NCBI RefSeq assembly: GCF_019880225.1
Contig: NZ_CP082284.1
Span: 620,001-684,000 of the forward strand
Direction of reading: 5' to 3'
Source of the DNA: Halobaculum rubrum
GTDB taxonomy: Archaea > Halobacteriota > Halobacteria > Halobacteriales > Haloferacaceae
Length of the DNA stretch: 64,000 nt
Positions 34,521-44,912 of the stretch are shown piece by piece (position 1 is the first letter of the stretch; every line of letters begins with the position of its first letter). Made by a program: the position numbers and the translations under genes. The notes under the pieces were generated by a model that saw nothing but the letters and a program-made list of their open reading frames with translations, ran no database searches and was not told where the DNA came from.

Positions 34521-34576
34521 ACTCGTGAGAGGCGGGGGCGACGAAAAGAAACTCCCGATTCGAGTCCCGGGGACGG

Positions 34577-35953
34577 CTACGACGACCGGAACAGCCGGCC
34601 GAAGAAGCTGCCCTTGGTACGGTCGTCGTCCTCGTCGTCCTCGTCGTCCTCCGACTCTTGCTGTTTCGCCTGCTCGGTTCGCTCCGTGCTCTGTTGCGCG
34701 AACGGGATCACGTCCTCGCCGATCTCCGCGGACTCGCCCGACTCGGCGTCCTCGACCGTCGGCGTTCCGGCCTGATCGCCCCGGTGCGGCCCGTACTCGT
34801 CGTCCTCGAGCACCGTGCTTCGGGCCGCCGTCGCGGCGTCGTCCTCCGCGTCGTCGCCGTCGTCGTCGAGAATGACCGCGTCGTCGACCGTCGGCTCCGA
34901 CTCCGTCTCGGCCTCGGCGTCCGCATCGGCCTCGGCGTCCGCATCGGCCTCGGCGTCCGCATCGGCCTCGGCGTCGACCTCGGATTCGGCGTCCACGTCG
35001 GCGGCGTCCGTGTCCGTCTCGGAATCCCTGTCCGGCTCGGCCTCCGCCGCGGTGGCCTCCGCTGCGGCGTTCGCCGCGTCGGGCTCGGCGGGGTCGTCGG
35101 CCCCCCTCTCTGACTCGGCCGGTTCCGCTTCGTCTGTCGCCTCCGACCCCTCGTCCACGTCCGGCAGATCGAGCGCGGCCTCGGGGTGCTCGTCGGTCGC
35201 GGCCGCCGCCCCGTACTCGGGGTCCTCGGGTGCGTCCTCGGCGTTGTCGGGGGTGACCGCCGGGCGGATCGGCTCGCCGGTGAGCGAGGAGGCGAGCGAC
35301 CGGTACGCCGCCGCCGCGTCGCTGTCGGGCGCGTACGCCGAGAGGGGGCTGCCGGCCGCCTGCGCCTCGGCGACCAGCGGGTCGTCCGGGATCGCGCCCA
35401 GCACCGGCACGTCGATGTCGCCGGTGTCCTCGTCGCCTTCGGCCTCGTTGAGCGCGAGGCCGACGACCTCGCCGCCCAGCTTCGCGGTGAGGTCCTGGGT
35501 CTTGCGGGTGTTGGCGAGTCCGTCCCGCGTCGGCGTCGACACGAGGAGGACGCCGTCGGCGACCGACAGCGGGAGCGCCGTCTGGTGGGTCAGGCCGGCG
35601 CCCGTGTCGACGATCACGTAGTCGACGCCCGTGATCGCCTCGAGCACGTCGACGATCTCCTCCGGCTCGGCCTTCCGGAAGTGGTCGAGGCTGTCGCCCC
35701 CCGGAAGCACCGCGAGGCCGTGCGGTCCCTCGCGGGTCGCCTCGGCGGGGTCGGCCTCGCCCGCGAGCACGTCGTGCAGCGTCACCGCCCCGGGGTCGAC
35801 CCCGAGCGACGGGCCGAGGCTGGCCGACCCGAGGTCGGCGTCGACGGCGACCGTCTCGTAGCCGGCGGCCGCGAGCGTGGCCGCGAGGTTGGCGGCCGTG
35901 GTCGTCTTGCCGACGCCCCCCTTGACGCTCGCGACGGCGTAGATCTTCGGCAT
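34577..35953 (-). CDS. minD4: MinD-family ATPase with long acidic tail (MinD4-like)
   Basis: The 458-residue protein has a MinD ATPase at about 1-240 (deviant Walker A KGGVGKTT at 11-18, VDADLGSASL, VIVDTGAGL). A very acidic tail of about 200 residues follows, with a DADAEA repeat, ending in a basic-hydrophobic segment KGSFFGRLFRSS that could bind membrane. In Haloferax volcanii MinD4 has a similar C-terminal extension and positions archaella and chemosensory arrays at the poles; the argS/prf1 context also agrees with my memory of that locus. Orthology is likely but untested. Confidence 0.85.
   Translation of the reverse strand: MPKIYAVASVKGGVGKTTTAANLAATLAAAGYETVAVDADLGSASLGPSLGVDPGAVTLHDVLAGEADPAEATREGPHGLAVLPGGDSLDHFRKAEPEEIVDVLEAITGVDYVIVDTGAGLTHQTALPLSVADGVLLVSTPTRDGLANTRKTQDLTAKLGGEVVGLALNEAEGDEDTGDIDVPVLGAIPDDPLVAEAQAAGSPLSAYAPDSDAAAAYRSLASSLTGEPIRPAVTPDNAEDAPEDPEYGAAAATDEHPEAALDLPDVDEGSEATDEAEPAESERGADDPAEPDAANAAAEATAAEAEPDRDSETDTDAADVDAESEVDAEADADAEADADAEADADAEAETESEPTVDDAVILDDDGDDAEDDAATAARSTVLEDDEYGPHRGDQAGTPTVEDAESGESAEIGEDVIPFAQQSTERTEQAKQQESEDDEDDEDDDRTKGSFFGRLFRSS
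34911..34976. repeat. 18-bp tandem repeat coding the acidic tail
   Basis: Three full copies of an 18-bp unit (gcctcggcgtccgcatcg) and a partial fourth lie inside the minD-like gene and encode DADAEA. The DNA units are nearly identical, which points to recent slippage and likely length variation among strains. Confidence 0.9.
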
Positions 35954-36048
35954 TTACCGTGGCTACGGCGGTCACACGTGATAAATGTGGGCCCCCTCAC
36001 TCGGGTATTCAACAGGTACTTACCCCGCGGCGGGCCTAGTAGCCCGTA

Positions 36049-37314
36049 ATGAGTAGCGACGCCCAAGAGGGCCAACCGAGCGAGGACCGGCGGAAGTACG
36101 AGTTCCGAAAGGTCCTCGACGAACTCGACGACTTCGAGGGCTCGGGGACCCAACTCGTCACGATCTACATCCCCGACGACAAGCAGATATCGGACGTCGT
36201 CGCCCACGTCACCCAGGAGCACAGCGAGGCGTCCAACATCAAGTCCAAACAGACGCGGACGGCCGTCCAGGACGCGCTCACCAGCATCAAGGACCGCCTC
36301 CGCTACTACGACACGTACCCGCCCGAGAACGGGATCGTCATCTTCTCCGGCGCGGTCGACTCCGGCGGCGGCCAGACCGACATGGTGACGAAGGTGCTGG
36401 AGTCGCCGCCCGAGCAGATCCAGTCGTTCCGCTACCACTGCGACTCGAACTTCCTGACCGGGCCGCTGGAGGACATGATGACCGACAAGGGCCTGTTCGG
36501 GCTCATCGTCCTCGACCGGCGGGAGGCGAACGTCGGTTGGCTCAAGGGGAAGCGCGTCGAGCCCGTCAAGTCGGCCTCCTCGCTGGTTCCCGGCAAGCAG
36601 CGGAAGGGTGGCCAGTCCGCTCAGCGGTTCGCCCGCCTGCGTCTGGAGGCCATCGACAACTTCTATCAGGAGGTCGCGGGGATGGCGAACGACCTGATGG
36701 TCGACAAACGTCACGACCTCGAGGGCATCCTCGTGGGCGGTCCGTCGCCGACGAAAGACGAGTTCCTCGACGGCGACTACCTTCACCACGAGCTACAGGA
36801 CCTCGTGCTCGGGAAGTTCGACGTGGCCTACACCGACGAGTCGGGCCTGTACGACCTGGTCGACTCCGCGAGCGAGGTGCTCGCCGACCAGGAGGTGATG
36901 AAGGACAAGCGGGAGATGGAGGAGTTCTTCGAGAACCTCCACACCGGCGACAAGGCGACCTACGGCTTCGAGCAGACCCGCCGCAACCTCATCATGGGCT
37001 CGGTCGAGCGCCTGCTCCTGTCGGAGGACCTCCAGGACGACGTCGTCACCTACACCTGTCCGAACGGCCACGAGGAGCGGGAGGTCGTCGAGCGGCGCCA
37101 CTCCACGCCCGACCACGAGTGCGAGGAGTGCGGGGAGACGGTCCCCGCGAGCGACGCCGGCGAGCGCGAGGACGTCGTCGAGCACCTCATCGACATCGCC
37201 GAACAGCGCGGCACGGACACGAAGTTCATCTCCACCGACTTCGAGAAGGGCGACCAGCTCATGGACGCCTTCGGCGGCGTCGCCGGCATTCTCCGCTACT
37301 CCACGGGCGTGTAA
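36049..37314 (+). CDS. prf1: Peptide chain release factor aRF1
   Basis: The 421-residue factor recognises all three stop codons and releases the peptide. It has NIKS at residues 63-66 for stop-codon reading, GGQ at 187-189 for peptidyl-tRNA hydrolysis, and a C-terminal zinc-type Cys cluster (CPNGH, CEECGE). Length and domain order match archaeal aRF1. The ATG at 36049 follows an AT-rich promoter shared with the divergent minD-like gene, 95 bp apart. Confidence 0.97.
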   Translation: MSSDAQEGQPSEDRRKYEFRKVLDELDDFEGSGTQLVTIYIPDDKQISDVVAHVTQEHSEASNIKSKQTRTAVQDALTSIKDRLRYYDTYPPENGIVIFSGAVDSGGGQTDMVTKVLESPPEQIQSFRYHCDSNFLTGPLEDMMTDKGLFGLIVLDRREANVGWLKGKRVEPVKSASSLVPGKQRKGGQSAQRFARLRLEAIDNFYQEVAGMANDLMVDKRHDLEGILVGGPSPTKDEFLDGDYLHHELQDLVLGKFDVAYTDESGLYDLVDSASEVLADQEVMKDKREMEEFFENLHTGDKATYGFEQTRRNLIMGSVERLLLSEDLQDDVVTYTCPNGHEEREVVERRHSTPDHECEECGETVPASDAGEREDVVEHLIDIAEQRGTDTKFISTDFEKGDQLMDAFGGVAGILRYSTGV

Positions 37315-37392
37315 GCCGATCCGTCGGTTCGATCGTCGCCCGACCGTTCTCCGTCCCCCGCGCGTCCTCCCTCCGCCCTCCTCTCCCGGGCG

Positions 37393-38280
37393 TCACTCGC
37401 CGCCCGTCTGAACCAGCACGACGCCGACGACCACCAACATGCCGCCGGCGATCATGGGCGGCGTCACCGACTCGCCGAGGAACGCGGCGCCCAACGCGAC
37501 CGCCACCGCCGGCTCCGCCGTCGAGAGCACGCCCGCCCGGCCGGCGCCGACGCGCGCCAGTCCAGCGAAGAACGCGACCATCGCGAACGCGGTCGCGACG
37601 ACGCCGAGCGCGACGACCGCCCCCCAGCCGGCGGCCGTCGACGGGAGCGTGATCGCGTCGGTGAGCGCGGCCACGATCGCCAGCGACACGGCGGCCGCGG
37701 GGGCGACGTAGGCGGTGAGCACGCGCTCGTCGGTCGTCTCCAGCGTCACCCGCGAGACGACGATGTACGCCGCGTACAGTCCGGCGGCCGCAATGGTCGC
37801 GGCGGCGCCTATCGGGTCGAACGCGCTCGCTCCGGTCCAGGAGATGAGGACCACGCCCCCGAGGGTCAGCCCCGCGGCGATGACAGTCCTGCTCCCCACC
37901 CGCTCGTCGAGGAACGCCGCCGCGAGCGCGACGACGAACAGCGGGTACGTGTACAGGAGCACGGCCGCGAGCCCGGCACTCATGCGCTCGACGCCGACGA
38001 AGAACCCGTAGCTGACGCCCGCGTAGCCGACCGCGCCCAACGCGATCGCGGTGAGCGTCTCACGAGCCGGCAACCCGAGCGCGGGAGCGGTGCTCCCGGT
38101 CGCCGCTCGAAAGCCGAGCGATCCGGCCCAGAGGACGAGTGACCCGACCGCAAACCGGAGCGCGAGCGCCGACGGCACGGACAGCCCCGCCCGGAACGCC
38201 ACCTCGCCGAGCACGCCGAGCGTGCCGAAGGCGGCCGCCGACGCGAGCACGAGGAGGCCGCCGGTCGTCTCGCTGTCCAT
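37393..38280 (-). CDS. EamA/DMT family transporter
   Basis: A 295-residue protein with ten hydrophobic helices arranged as two EamA repeats (first GGLLVLASAAAFGTLGVLGE, second from about residue 150 with IAAAGLYAAYIVVSR, ending AFLGESVTPPMIAGGMLVV). It would export or import small metabolites; the substrate is not evident. It sits convergent with prf1 and 60 bp downstream of the DUF6276-like gene, on the same strand. Confidence 0.9.
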   Translation of the reverse strand: MDSETTGGLLVLASAAAFGTLGVLGEVAFRAGLSVPSALALRFAVGSLVLWAGSLGFRAATGSTAPALGLPARETLTAIALGAVGYAGVSYGFFVGVERMSAGLAAVLLYTYPLFVVALAAAFLDERVGSRTVIAAGLTLGGVVLISWTGASAFDPIGAAATIAAAGLYAAYIVVSRVTLETTDERVLTAYVAPAAAVSLAIVAALTDAITLPSTAAGWGAVVALGVVATAFAMVAFFAGLARVGAGRAGVLSTAEPAVAVALGAAFLGESVTPPMIAGGMLVVVGVVLVQTGGE

Positions 38281-38340
38281 CGGTTCTCGTTCGGGCCGGA
38301 GGTCGACCGCCGGGATACGTCTTGTCGTTCGCTCCGCCGG

Positions 38341-38781
38341 TCAGTGACCGTCCAACAGGGAGTCGAGCTGGCGAACCCGCCGGTCGAGATCGAAGTCGGG
38401 GACGAGCTCCGCCTCGCGGACCGCCTCGACCAACCGGTCGAACGCGAGGGCGGTGTCGACGCCCTCGCGCTCGGCGTGGTCGCGAAGCGCACGCGCGGAC
38501 GCCTTGTGCAGCGCGATGGACGGCAGCGTGCCGATCAGCAGTGCGAACGCCGCGCCGCCGTCGCCGCCGGGGAACGACTCGTGGACGCGCTCGAACTCCG
38601 GGGCGTCGCCGCCCGTCGCCTTGCTCCCGTCGGTGTCTGCGGCTTCGGTACCCTCGACGGCGTCGACCGCGAGACAGCGGGGACAGATGCTCGCCGCCGC
38701 GGCTTCCTCGGGCGCGTGTGCACGGAGAGCCTCGGGAACGGGGAACGTGACGACGACGGTGTCGCAGCGAGGACAGGTCAT
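38341..38781 (-). CDS. Zinc-ribbon protein, DUF6276-like
   Basis: A 146-residue protein with two Cys pairs near the N-terminus (CPRC at 3-6 and ICPRCLAV near 33), one zinc ribbon. A hydrophobic segment (AAFALLIGTLPSIALHKAS) and a C-terminal acidic helical part (VPDFDLDRRVRQLDSLLDGH) follow. It resembles the haloarchaeal DUF6276 family from memory; function unknown. It is on the same strand as the ATP synthase genes, 78 bp behind atpD, and may be read through from them. Confidence 0.78.
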   Translation of the reverse strand: MTCPRCDTVVVTFPVPEALRAHAPEEAAAASICPRCLAVDAVEGTEAADTDGSKATGGDAPEFERVHESFPGGDGGAAFALLIGTLPSIALHKASARALRDHAEREGVDTALAFDRLVEAVREAELVPDFDLDRRVRQLDSLLDGH

Positions 38782-38859
38782 ACGCGGCGTCGCGGGCGAG
38801 CCGACATAAAATCCGGGGCGGCGTCGATCGAGACGGCGGCGGTCGGCGGGGCGGCGGCG

Positions 38860-39570
38860 TCAGTCGTCGCTCTCGGCGACGCCCGCCTCGATCGCTTCCG
38901 CCTCGGCCTCCGCGGCCGCCTCGGCCTCCTCCTCTTCCTTCTCCTCTTCTTCTTTCTTCGCTTTGATCTTCTTGAGCCGGAAGATCTCCTCGCGTTCCTG
39001 CTCCTCGAGCTTCTGTTCGATGTACTCCTTGTTTTCGTTGAGGTCGGGCAGGAGCTTGAACTCCAGGGCGTTCACGCGGCGCTTGGTGGTCTCGATCTCC
39101 TCGAGCATCTTCTTCATCGCCGTCTCGACTTCCGCCGCGAGGATGATCGACTCCAGCAGCTCCTCGTAGGCGTCGGCCGCCTCGTCGATGCGGGCCGAGG
39201 AACCGAGCACGCCGTAGCCGCGCTCGTCGAGGTCCTTGCGCACCTTCGAGGACTCTATCTGCGGGACGACCACGCCCATGATGTTCTTCGACTGAGTGGT
39301 GATCTCTGGATGCTCCTTCAGCGCCGCGGCGGCGCCGCGGACGGCCACGTCGCCCTCCATCGCGCGCGCCTTGTTGATCTTCTCTTGGGCGATGTCGTAG
39401 TCGCCCTCGAGCTTGTCGCGGACGTCCTGTGCCTGATCGAGGATGTCCATGAACTCCATGATGAGGCCGTCGCGCTTCTGTTCGAGCGTGTCGTGGCCCC
39501 GCTCGGAGAGGTCGATCCGGTCCTCGATCTCCATGAGGTTCTTCCGGGTCGGTTTGACGTCGTTCGCCAT
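38860..39570 (-). CDS. atpD: A-type ATP synthase subunit D (central stalk)
   Basis: The 236-residue rotor-shaft subunit couples the membrane ring to the catalytic head. It starts with the family block [33 protein letters not shown], forms a long coiled coil, and has the second conserved block [19 protein letters not shown]-like ([16 protein letters not shown]). The C-terminus is an unusually long Glu/Ala/Lys tail. It is last in the cluster and separated from atpB by 170 bp containing a T-tract and AT-rich sequence, so it may have its own promoter. Confidence 0.96.
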   Translation of the reverse strand: MANDVKPTRKNLMEIEDRIDLSERGHDTLEQKRDGLIMEFMDILDQAQDVRDKLEGDYDIAQEKINKARAMEGDVAVRGAAAALKEHPEITTQSKNIMGVVVPQIESSKVRKDLDERGYGVLGSSARIDEAADAYEELLESIILAAEVETAMKKMLEEIETTKRRVNALEFKLLPDLNENKEYIEQKLEEQEREEIFRLKKIKAKKEEEEKEEEEAEAAAEAEAEAIEAGVAESDD

Positions 39571-39716
39571 AGTCTTACGCGAGCGTTGCGCGGCGAGGGT
39601 GTTAATCCTTGTTAGTCGGCGTGCGCGCGCGACGGGCGGATCCGTTCATCACTCGACCGCGGGTTCGGCCTGCAACGTGGCGACTGGCCGTTGTGAGGGT
39701 CGATCCGTACGGTCCG

Positions 39717-39721
39717 AAAAA
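39717..39721 (-). terminator. T-tract after atpB
   Basis: TTTTT on the minus strand within GC-rich sequence, about 20 bp after the atpB stop. Archaeal terminators are often short T-runs, so some transcripts may end here and leave atpD to its own promoter. Confidence 0.35.
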
Positions 39722-39740
39722 CGACGGAGCGGCGGCGCGC

Positions 39741-41171
39741 TCAGTCCGCGGAGACTTCCTCGGCCTCGGCGTCCGACGCGGCCGCGTCCTCGCGGTAGTG
39801 CTCCTCGATGAGGTCCTCGTCGACGCGGTTCAGCTCCGTCCGCGGCAGCGTCGACAGCAGGTCCCAGCCGAGTTCGATCGTCTCGTCGATCGTCCGGTTG
39901 GTGTCGAAGCCCTGCTCGACGAACTCCTCCTCGAAGGCGTCCGCGAAGTCGAGGTACTTGTTGTCGCGCTCGGAGAGCGCCTCGCGGCCGACGATGTTCA
40001 CGAGGTCGCGGAGGTCCTCACCTTCCGCGTACGCCGCGTACATCTGGTCGGACACGTCGGCGTGGTCGGCGCGGGTGAGACCCTCGCCGATACCGTCGTC
40101 CATCAGCCGCGACAGGCTGGGGAGGACGTTCACCGGCGGCTCGATCCCCTGGCTGTGCAGCGGGCGGTCCATCATGATCTGCCCCTCGGTGATGTACCCC
40201 GTCAGGTCGGGGATCGGGTGCGTGTCGTCGTCACCCGGCATCGTGAGGATGGGGATCTGCGTGACCGAGCCCTCGCGGTCCTTGAGACGACCCGCGCGCT
40301 CGTACAGCTGCGCCAGGTCGGTGTACATGTAGCCGGGGTAGCCACGCCGACCGGGGACCTCCTCGCGGGCTGCGCCGATCTCGCGCAGCGCCTCACAGTA
40401 GTTGGTCATGTCCGTCAGGACGACGAGCACGTGGTACCCCTTGTCGAAGGCGAGGTACTCGGCGGTCGTCAGCGCGAGCCGCGGCGTGACCGTCCGCTCG
40501 ACTGCGGGGTCGTCCGCGAGGTTCATGAAGACGACCGAGCGCTCCAGCGCGCCCGTCCGCTCGAAGTCCTGCATGAACTCGTTGGCCTCCTCCTGCGTGA
40601 TGCCCATCGCGCCGAAGATCACCGCGAACTCCGAGTCGTCGTCCTCGCCCTCGCCCGCTTCCTCCGGAACGGTCGCTTGGCGGGCGATCTGGAGCGCGAG
40701 GTCGTTGTGCGGCAGGCCCGAGCCCGAGAAGATCGGGAGCTTCTGGCCGCGCACGAGCGTGTTCATCCCGTCGATGGCGGACACGCCCGTCTGGATGAAG
40801 TCCTCGGGGTACTCCCGACTGTACGGGTTGATCGCGGCGCCGACGATGTCGCGGCGCTCGTCCGGGACGATCTCCGGGCCGCCGTCGATCGGGTTGCCGG
40901 AGCCGTCCATCACCCGACCGAGGAGGTCCTCGGTGACGGGCATCTTCAGCGTCTCGCCCAGGAACCGGACCGAGGCGTTGCGGTCGATGCCGGTCGTTCC
41001 CTCGAACACCTGGATGGCGACGATGCCGTCCTCGCTTTCGAGGACCTGGCCGCGCTTCGTCTCGCCGCTCGGCGTCTCGATCTCGACCATCTCGTCGTAG
41101 CCGATGGGCTCGTCGACCTCGGCGAACACCAGCGGGCCGCTGACTTCCGTGATTGTTTGGTACTCTTTCAT
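39741..41171 (-). CDS. atpB: A-type ATP synthase subunit B (non-catalytic)
   Basis: The 476-residue regulatory subunit alternates with A in the head. It starts [21 protein letters not shown] and contains [35 protein letters not shown] and [22 protein letters not shown]. The P-loop of catalytic subunits is replaced by SGSGLPHN, as expected. It follows atpA by 3 bp, so the two are tightly coupled. Confidence 0.98.
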   Translation of the reverse strand: MKEYQTITEVSGPLVFAEVDEPIGYDEMVEIETPSGETKRGQVLESEDGIVAIQVFEGTTGIDRNASVRFLGETLKMPVTEDLLGRVMDGSGNPIDGGPEIVPDERRDIVGAAINPYSREYPEDFIQTGVSAIDGMNTLVRGQKLPIFSGSGLPHNDLALQIARQATVPEEAGEGEDDDSEFAVIFGAMGITQEEANEFMQDFERTGALERSVVFMNLADDPAVERTVTPRLALTTAEYLAFDKGYHVLVVLTDMTNYCEALREIGAAREEVPGRRGYPGYMYTDLAQLYERAGRLKDREGSVTQIPILTMPGDDDTHPIPDLTGYITEGQIMMDRPLHSQGIEPPVNVLPSLSRLMDDGIGEGLTRADHADVSDQMYAAYAEGEDLRDLVNIVGREALSERDNKYLDFADAFEEEFVEQGFDTNRTIDETIELGWDLLSTLPRTELNRVDEDLIEEHYREDAAASDAEAEEVSAD

Positions 41172-41174
41172 GGT

Positions 41175-42938
41175 TCAGTAGAGCGAGCGGATCTGCTCGG
41201 TGATATCCGATTTCAGTTCGTCGACGAACGCCTCCCAGTCCTCCTGGGTGGCGATCCGGTTGAGCTTCGGCGCCGCGTCGATGGCGGTGATGTCCTCGAT
41301 GGGGACGCCCGCGTCGAGCGCGTCGAACGCCTCGTCGTTGTACGTCTGGATCGCCGTGAGGATGGCGTACGTTTTCTCGGGCGGACAGTACATGTCCACG
41401 TCGATGAAGGCGTTCTGCTGGAGGTACCCCTCACGTAGGTACCGCGCCACCTCGAGGATGAGCCGCTGGTCCTCCGGCAGGGCGTCCTTCCCGACGAGCT
41501 GGACGATCTCTTGGAGTTCGCCCTCCTCGTCGAGCGTGTCGACGGCCCACTGCCGCCGCTCGGCCCAGTCCTCCGCGACGTTCTCCTGGAACCACGGGTC
41601 GAGCTGGTCCTGGTACAGCGAGTACGACTCGTTCCAGTTGATCGCCGGGAAGTGCCGGCGCTCGGCGAGGTCGGCGTCCAGCGCCCAGAACGTCTTCACG
41701 ATACGCAGCGTGTTCTGGGTGACCGGCTCCGAGAAGTCGCCGCCGGGCGGGCTGACCGCGCCGATCGCGGAGACCGACCCCTCGGTGCCGTTGAGGTTCT
41801 CGAAGTAGCCGGCGCGCTCGTAGAACTCCGCCAGGCGGGCGGCGAGGTACGCGGGGTACCCCTCCTCGCCGGGCATCTCCTCCAGGCGCGAGGAGATCTC
41901 GCGCATTGCCTCCGCCCACCGCGAGGTGGAGTCGGCCATCAGCGCCACGTCGTACCCCATGTCGCGGTAGTACTCGGCGATGGTGATGCCGGTGTACACG
42001 CACGACTCGCGGGCGGCGACGGGCATGTTCGAGGTGTTCGCGATGAGCGAGGTGCGGGCCATCAGGGAGTTCCCGTTCTTCGGGTCTTCCAGTTCGGGGA
42101 AGTCCTCGATGACCTCGGTCATCTCGTTGCCGCGCTCGCCGCAGCCGACGTAGACGACGATGTCGGCGTCGGCGAACTTGGCGAGGCTGTGTTGCGTGAC
42201 CGTCTTCCCGGAGCCGAACGGCCCCGGGATCGCCGCGGTACCGCCCTTGGCGATCGGGAAGAGGCCGTCGAGGATGCGCTGGCCCGACACGAGCGGCTCG
42301 CGGGGCGTTCGCTTCTCGATGGTCGGTCGCTTCTCGCGGACCGGCCACTCCTGGTGCATCGTGATCTCCTCGCCGTTCTCGAGCGTGACGACGGGCTCGT
42401 CCACGGTGAACTCGCCCTCCTCGACGCTCTCGACGACGCCGCCCTCGTAATCCGGCGGCACCATGACCTTGTGGTCGATGGTGACCGTCTCGGGGACGAC
42501 GCCGACGATGTCGCCGGCCTCCACGCTGTCGCCGGCCTCGACCTCGGGAGTGAACTCCCACTCCTTCTCGAGGTCGATGCCGGGCGCGTCGACCCCGCGG
42601 TCGAGGAACGCGCTGTCCATCTTCTCCTCCAGCACGTCGAGCGGGCGCTGCACGCCGTCGTAGATGGCGTCCAGCATCCCCGGCCCCAGGTCGACGGAGA
42701 GGGGTTCGCCCGTGTTCTCGACTGGCTCCTGGGGCGCGACCCCGGAAGTCTCCTCGTACACCTGAATGGTCGTGACGTCGCCCTCGATCTCGATTACCTC
42801 GCCCATCAGTCCTTCGTCGCCGACGTAGACGACGTCGTTCATTCGGGCGTCGAGGTCGACAGCTTTCACGACCGGGCCGCTCACGCTCTTGATGCGTCCG
42901 GTTCCTTCGGTCGTCTCGGTTTCGCTTGCCTGACTCAT
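41175..42938 (-). CDS. atpA: A-type ATP synthase subunit A (catalytic)
   Basis: The 587-residue catalytic subunit makes ATP. It has the A-type P-loop GPFGSGKT at residues 239-246, [10 protein letters not shown], the long non-homologous region typical of A/V types (about 110-200), and [16 protein letters not shown]. There is no intein, although one is known at this P-loop in some archaea. It lies 4 bp after atpF and 3 bp before atpB. Confidence 0.98.
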   Translation of the reverse strand: MSQASETETTEGTGRIKSVSGPVVKAVDLDARMNDVVYVGDEGLMGEVIEIEGDVTTIQVYEETSGVAPQEPVENTGEPLSVDLGPGMLDAIYDGVQRPLDVLEEKMDSAFLDRGVDAPGIDLEKEWEFTPEVEAGDSVEAGDIVGVVPETVTIDHKVMVPPDYEGGVVESVEEGEFTVDEPVVTLENGEEITMHQEWPVREKRPTIEKRTPREPLVSGQRILDGLFPIAKGGTAAIPGPFGSGKTVTQHSLAKFADADIVVYVGCGERGNEMTEVIEDFPELEDPKNGNSLMARTSLIANTSNMPVAARESCVYTGITIAEYYRDMGYDVALMADSTSRWAEAMREISSRLEEMPGEEGYPAYLAARLAEFYERAGYFENLNGTEGSVSAIGAVSPPGGDFSEPVTQNTLRIVKTFWALDADLAERRHFPAINWNESYSLYQDQLDPWFQENVAEDWAERRQWAVDTLDEEGELQEIVQLVGKDALPEDQRLILEVARYLREGYLQQNAFIDVDMYCPPEKTYAILTAIQTYNDEAFDALDAGVPIEDITAIDAAPKLNRIATQEDWEAFVDELKSDITEQIRSLY

Positions 42939-42942
42939 GTGT

Positions 42943-43266
42943 TCACTCCTCCTCGTCCATCAGGTCGATCCCGATGGCTCGCTTGATCTGTTCGCGTAGG
43001 CCGCTCCCGGCGCCGCCGCCGAGGGTGACCAACACCGGTTCCACGCTCCCCTCGACGTCCCGGCGGACGGTCCGCGAGAGGTGTTCGAGGTCCTCGTCGA
43101 GCATCACGACGATCCCGACGCCGTCGTCCGCGAGCGTCTCCTCGACCGCCTCGTCGAGCCGCTCGTCCTTCTCGTCGTCGGGGACGTTCTCGCACTTCCG
43201 GACGCCGGCGAGCCGGAACCCGGTGGTGAACTCGGGACTGCCGATCACCGCGATCTCCTGGCTCAT
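42943..43266 (-). CDS. atpF: A-type ATP synthase subunit F
   Basis: A 107-residue central-stalk subunit with [20 protein letters not shown] at the N-terminus and [12 protein letters not shown] in the middle, then the [12 protein letters not shown] stretch. Its ATG overlaps the stop of atpC by four bases (ATGA), indicating coupled translation. Confidence 0.95.
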   Translation of the reverse strand: MSQEIAVIGSPEFTTGFRLAGVRKCENVPDDEKDERLDEAVEETLADDGVGIVVMLDEDLEHLSRTVRRDVEGSVEPVLVTLGGGAGSGLREQIKRAIGIDLMDEEE

Positions 43267-44315
43267 ATAATCACCAACTCGGACTCGATCTCCTCGGGGC
43301 CGAGTCCGGCCTCCTTCCCGCGCGCGATGGCGCGGATGTTGTCGACCTCGCGCTCCTTCGCGAGCACGTACGACACGACGGGCGTCACCGACAGCGGATG
43401 GATCAGCCCGAGCGAGTCCGCGTACTCGAGCAGTGCCGCCTCCAGCGCGTGCTCGAACGCGATGAGGCTCTCGGCCCCCTCGAGTTCGGTGAGCGCGTCG
43501 GAGAGCCGGTCACCGTACCGCGACTCGCGGACGCGACCGATCAGCTCGTCGGTGTTCGACGCCAGCTGCTGGAGCTCCGCGGCCGAGAACAGGACGCCGC
43601 CCTCGATGAAGTACTCCGACGAGTCGATGTCGGCCCCCGAGCGCGCCAGCCGCAGCGCGTTGATCGCGTTTCGGAAATCGATCTCCGCCTCGAGGAACTC
43701 GCGGTACTCCGACAGCGCCTCGCCGGAGAGATCGTCGGTTCGAAGCAGATCGTAGTACGCGCGATCGACCGCGTTCTCCAGCGGCACCAGCACGCCCTCC
43801 GACTCGTAGTCGTCGAGGGCGTCCGCGAGCGCGTCGCCGAACACCGTCGACGACAGCGCCTCGACGGCCTCCTCGATGCTGCCCGCGTCGAGCAGCCGGT
43901 CGAGCAGGCGGTCGTCGAACTCGCCGGCGCGGATGAGGTCGTCCGCGACGGCCTCGCGCCCGGTGTCCGAGTAGATGCCGCGCAGCACGGTTTTCACGTT
44001 CCACACGTCGAACTTTCGAAGGTAGCGGGCGACCTGCCCGTACAGCGTCCCCTCACACCAGCGGAGGATGTCCTCGAAGTCCTCGGCGAGGCTCGCGTTC
44101 AGCGCGTACTCGATGAGGTCGACGCCCGAGAACCGCGACCCGAGCGCGTTGATCTCCGCCTCGTACGCCGGCGATTCCTCCATGAACCGGGCGATCTCCG
44201 CCGGGCTCATCCTGACCAGTTTCCGGTAGTCGTCCTCCTCGAACAGCGACGCCCGCCGCGATCGGACGCGGGCGTTCACGTACTCGGGGTTCGACGTGCC
44301 GGCGTAACTACTCAT
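43263..44315 (-). CDS. atpC: A-type ATP synthase subunit C
   Basis: The 350-residue funnel-shaped subunit connects the central stalk to the proteolipid ring. It is mostly helical and shows repeated VNARVRSRRASLFEEDDYRKLV-type helix pairs (short form VRSRRASLFEEDDYRKL) and an NVKTVLRGIY motif. It overlaps atpE by 8 bases and atpF by 4. Confidence 0.95.
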   Translation of the reverse strand: MSSYAGTSNPEYVNARVRSRRASLFEEDDYRKLVRMSPAEIARFMEESPAYEAEINALGSRFSGVDLIEYALNASLAEDFEDILRWCEGTLYGQVARYLRKFDVWNVKTVLRGIYSDTGREAVADDLIRAGEFDDRLLDRLLDAGSIEEAVEALSSTVFGDALADALDDYESEGVLVPLENAVDRAYYDLLRTDDLSGEALSEYREFLEAEIDFRNAINALRLARSGADIDSSEYFIEGGVLFSAAELQQLASNTDELIGRVRESRYGDRLSDALTELEGAESLIAFEHALEAALLEYADSLGLIHPLSVTPVVSYVLAKEREVDNIRAIARGKEAGLGPEEIESELVII

Positions 44316-44892
44316 CGTCGAACAGTCGGTCGCTCAGCTCCTTGAGGTTGTCCTCCCAGACGGCCTCGAGAACCGAGTCGAACGTATTGTTCACACGGAC
44401 GCGCGACTCCTCGCTCTCGACGACCACGCCGCCGAGACAGTCGCGCTCGCCGGCGAACGACCACCCGTCGTAGTCGGAGAGGACGTCCGTCAGCAGGTCC
44501 TCGTCGTCGGCGCGCCCGTAGACGGACACCGTCTCGCCGTCGTCGAACTCGGGGGCCGCCGCGTCGAGCAGAGCGCGGGTCAGCTCCTCACGCTCGTCGC
44601 CCTCGAGGTCGACGATGGCCGCCTCGGTCCGCTCGCGCACGTCGGCGAGCACGTCGCGGCGCGCCTCGAGTCGCTGCTGTTTCGCCTCCAGTTTCGCCGC
44701 CGAGAGCGTCTGTTCGCGCTCCTGTTCGATCTGCCGCTCGACCTGCTGTTCTCGTTCCTGGACGATTCGTTCGGCCTCCTCCTCGGCCTCCGAAACGACC
44801 TCCGCGGCGCGCTCCTCGCCCTCTTCGCGGATGTCCTCCGCACGCGCGCGGGCTTCGTCACGGATGTCTTCGACGACAGTCTCCAAACTCAT
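44308..44892 (-). CDS. atpE: A-type ATP synthase subunit E (peripheral stalk)
   Basis: The 194-residue peripheral-stalk subunit has a long charged coiled coil at about 8-100 (EVVSEAEEEAERIVQERE), then a globular head (about 105-194) with LGGVVVESEESRVRVNNTFDSVLE, the conserved E-subunit block. It pairs with AtpH to form the stator. It starts 20 bp after atpK. Confidence 0.96.
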   Translation of the reverse strand: MSLETVVEDIRDEARARAEDIREEGEERAAEVVSEAEEEAERIVQEREQQVERQIEQEREQTLSAAKLEAKQQRLEARRDVLADVRERTEAAIVDLEGDEREELTRALLDAAAPEFDDGETVSVYGRADDEDLLTDVLSDYDGWSFAGERDCLGGVVVESEESRVRVNNTFDSVLEAVWEDNLKELSDRLFDDE

Positions 44893-44912
44893 GATGAAAG
44901 GGAGGAAGCGGT

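Noticed and set aside
34911-34976. Regular 18-bp repeats as a possible CRISPR
   Set aside because: The units are contiguous without spacers and in frame, and they encode the DADAEA tail of the MinD-like protein.
41175-42938. Intein in atpA
   Set aside because: The P-loop region is continuous and the gene has normal length (587 codons).
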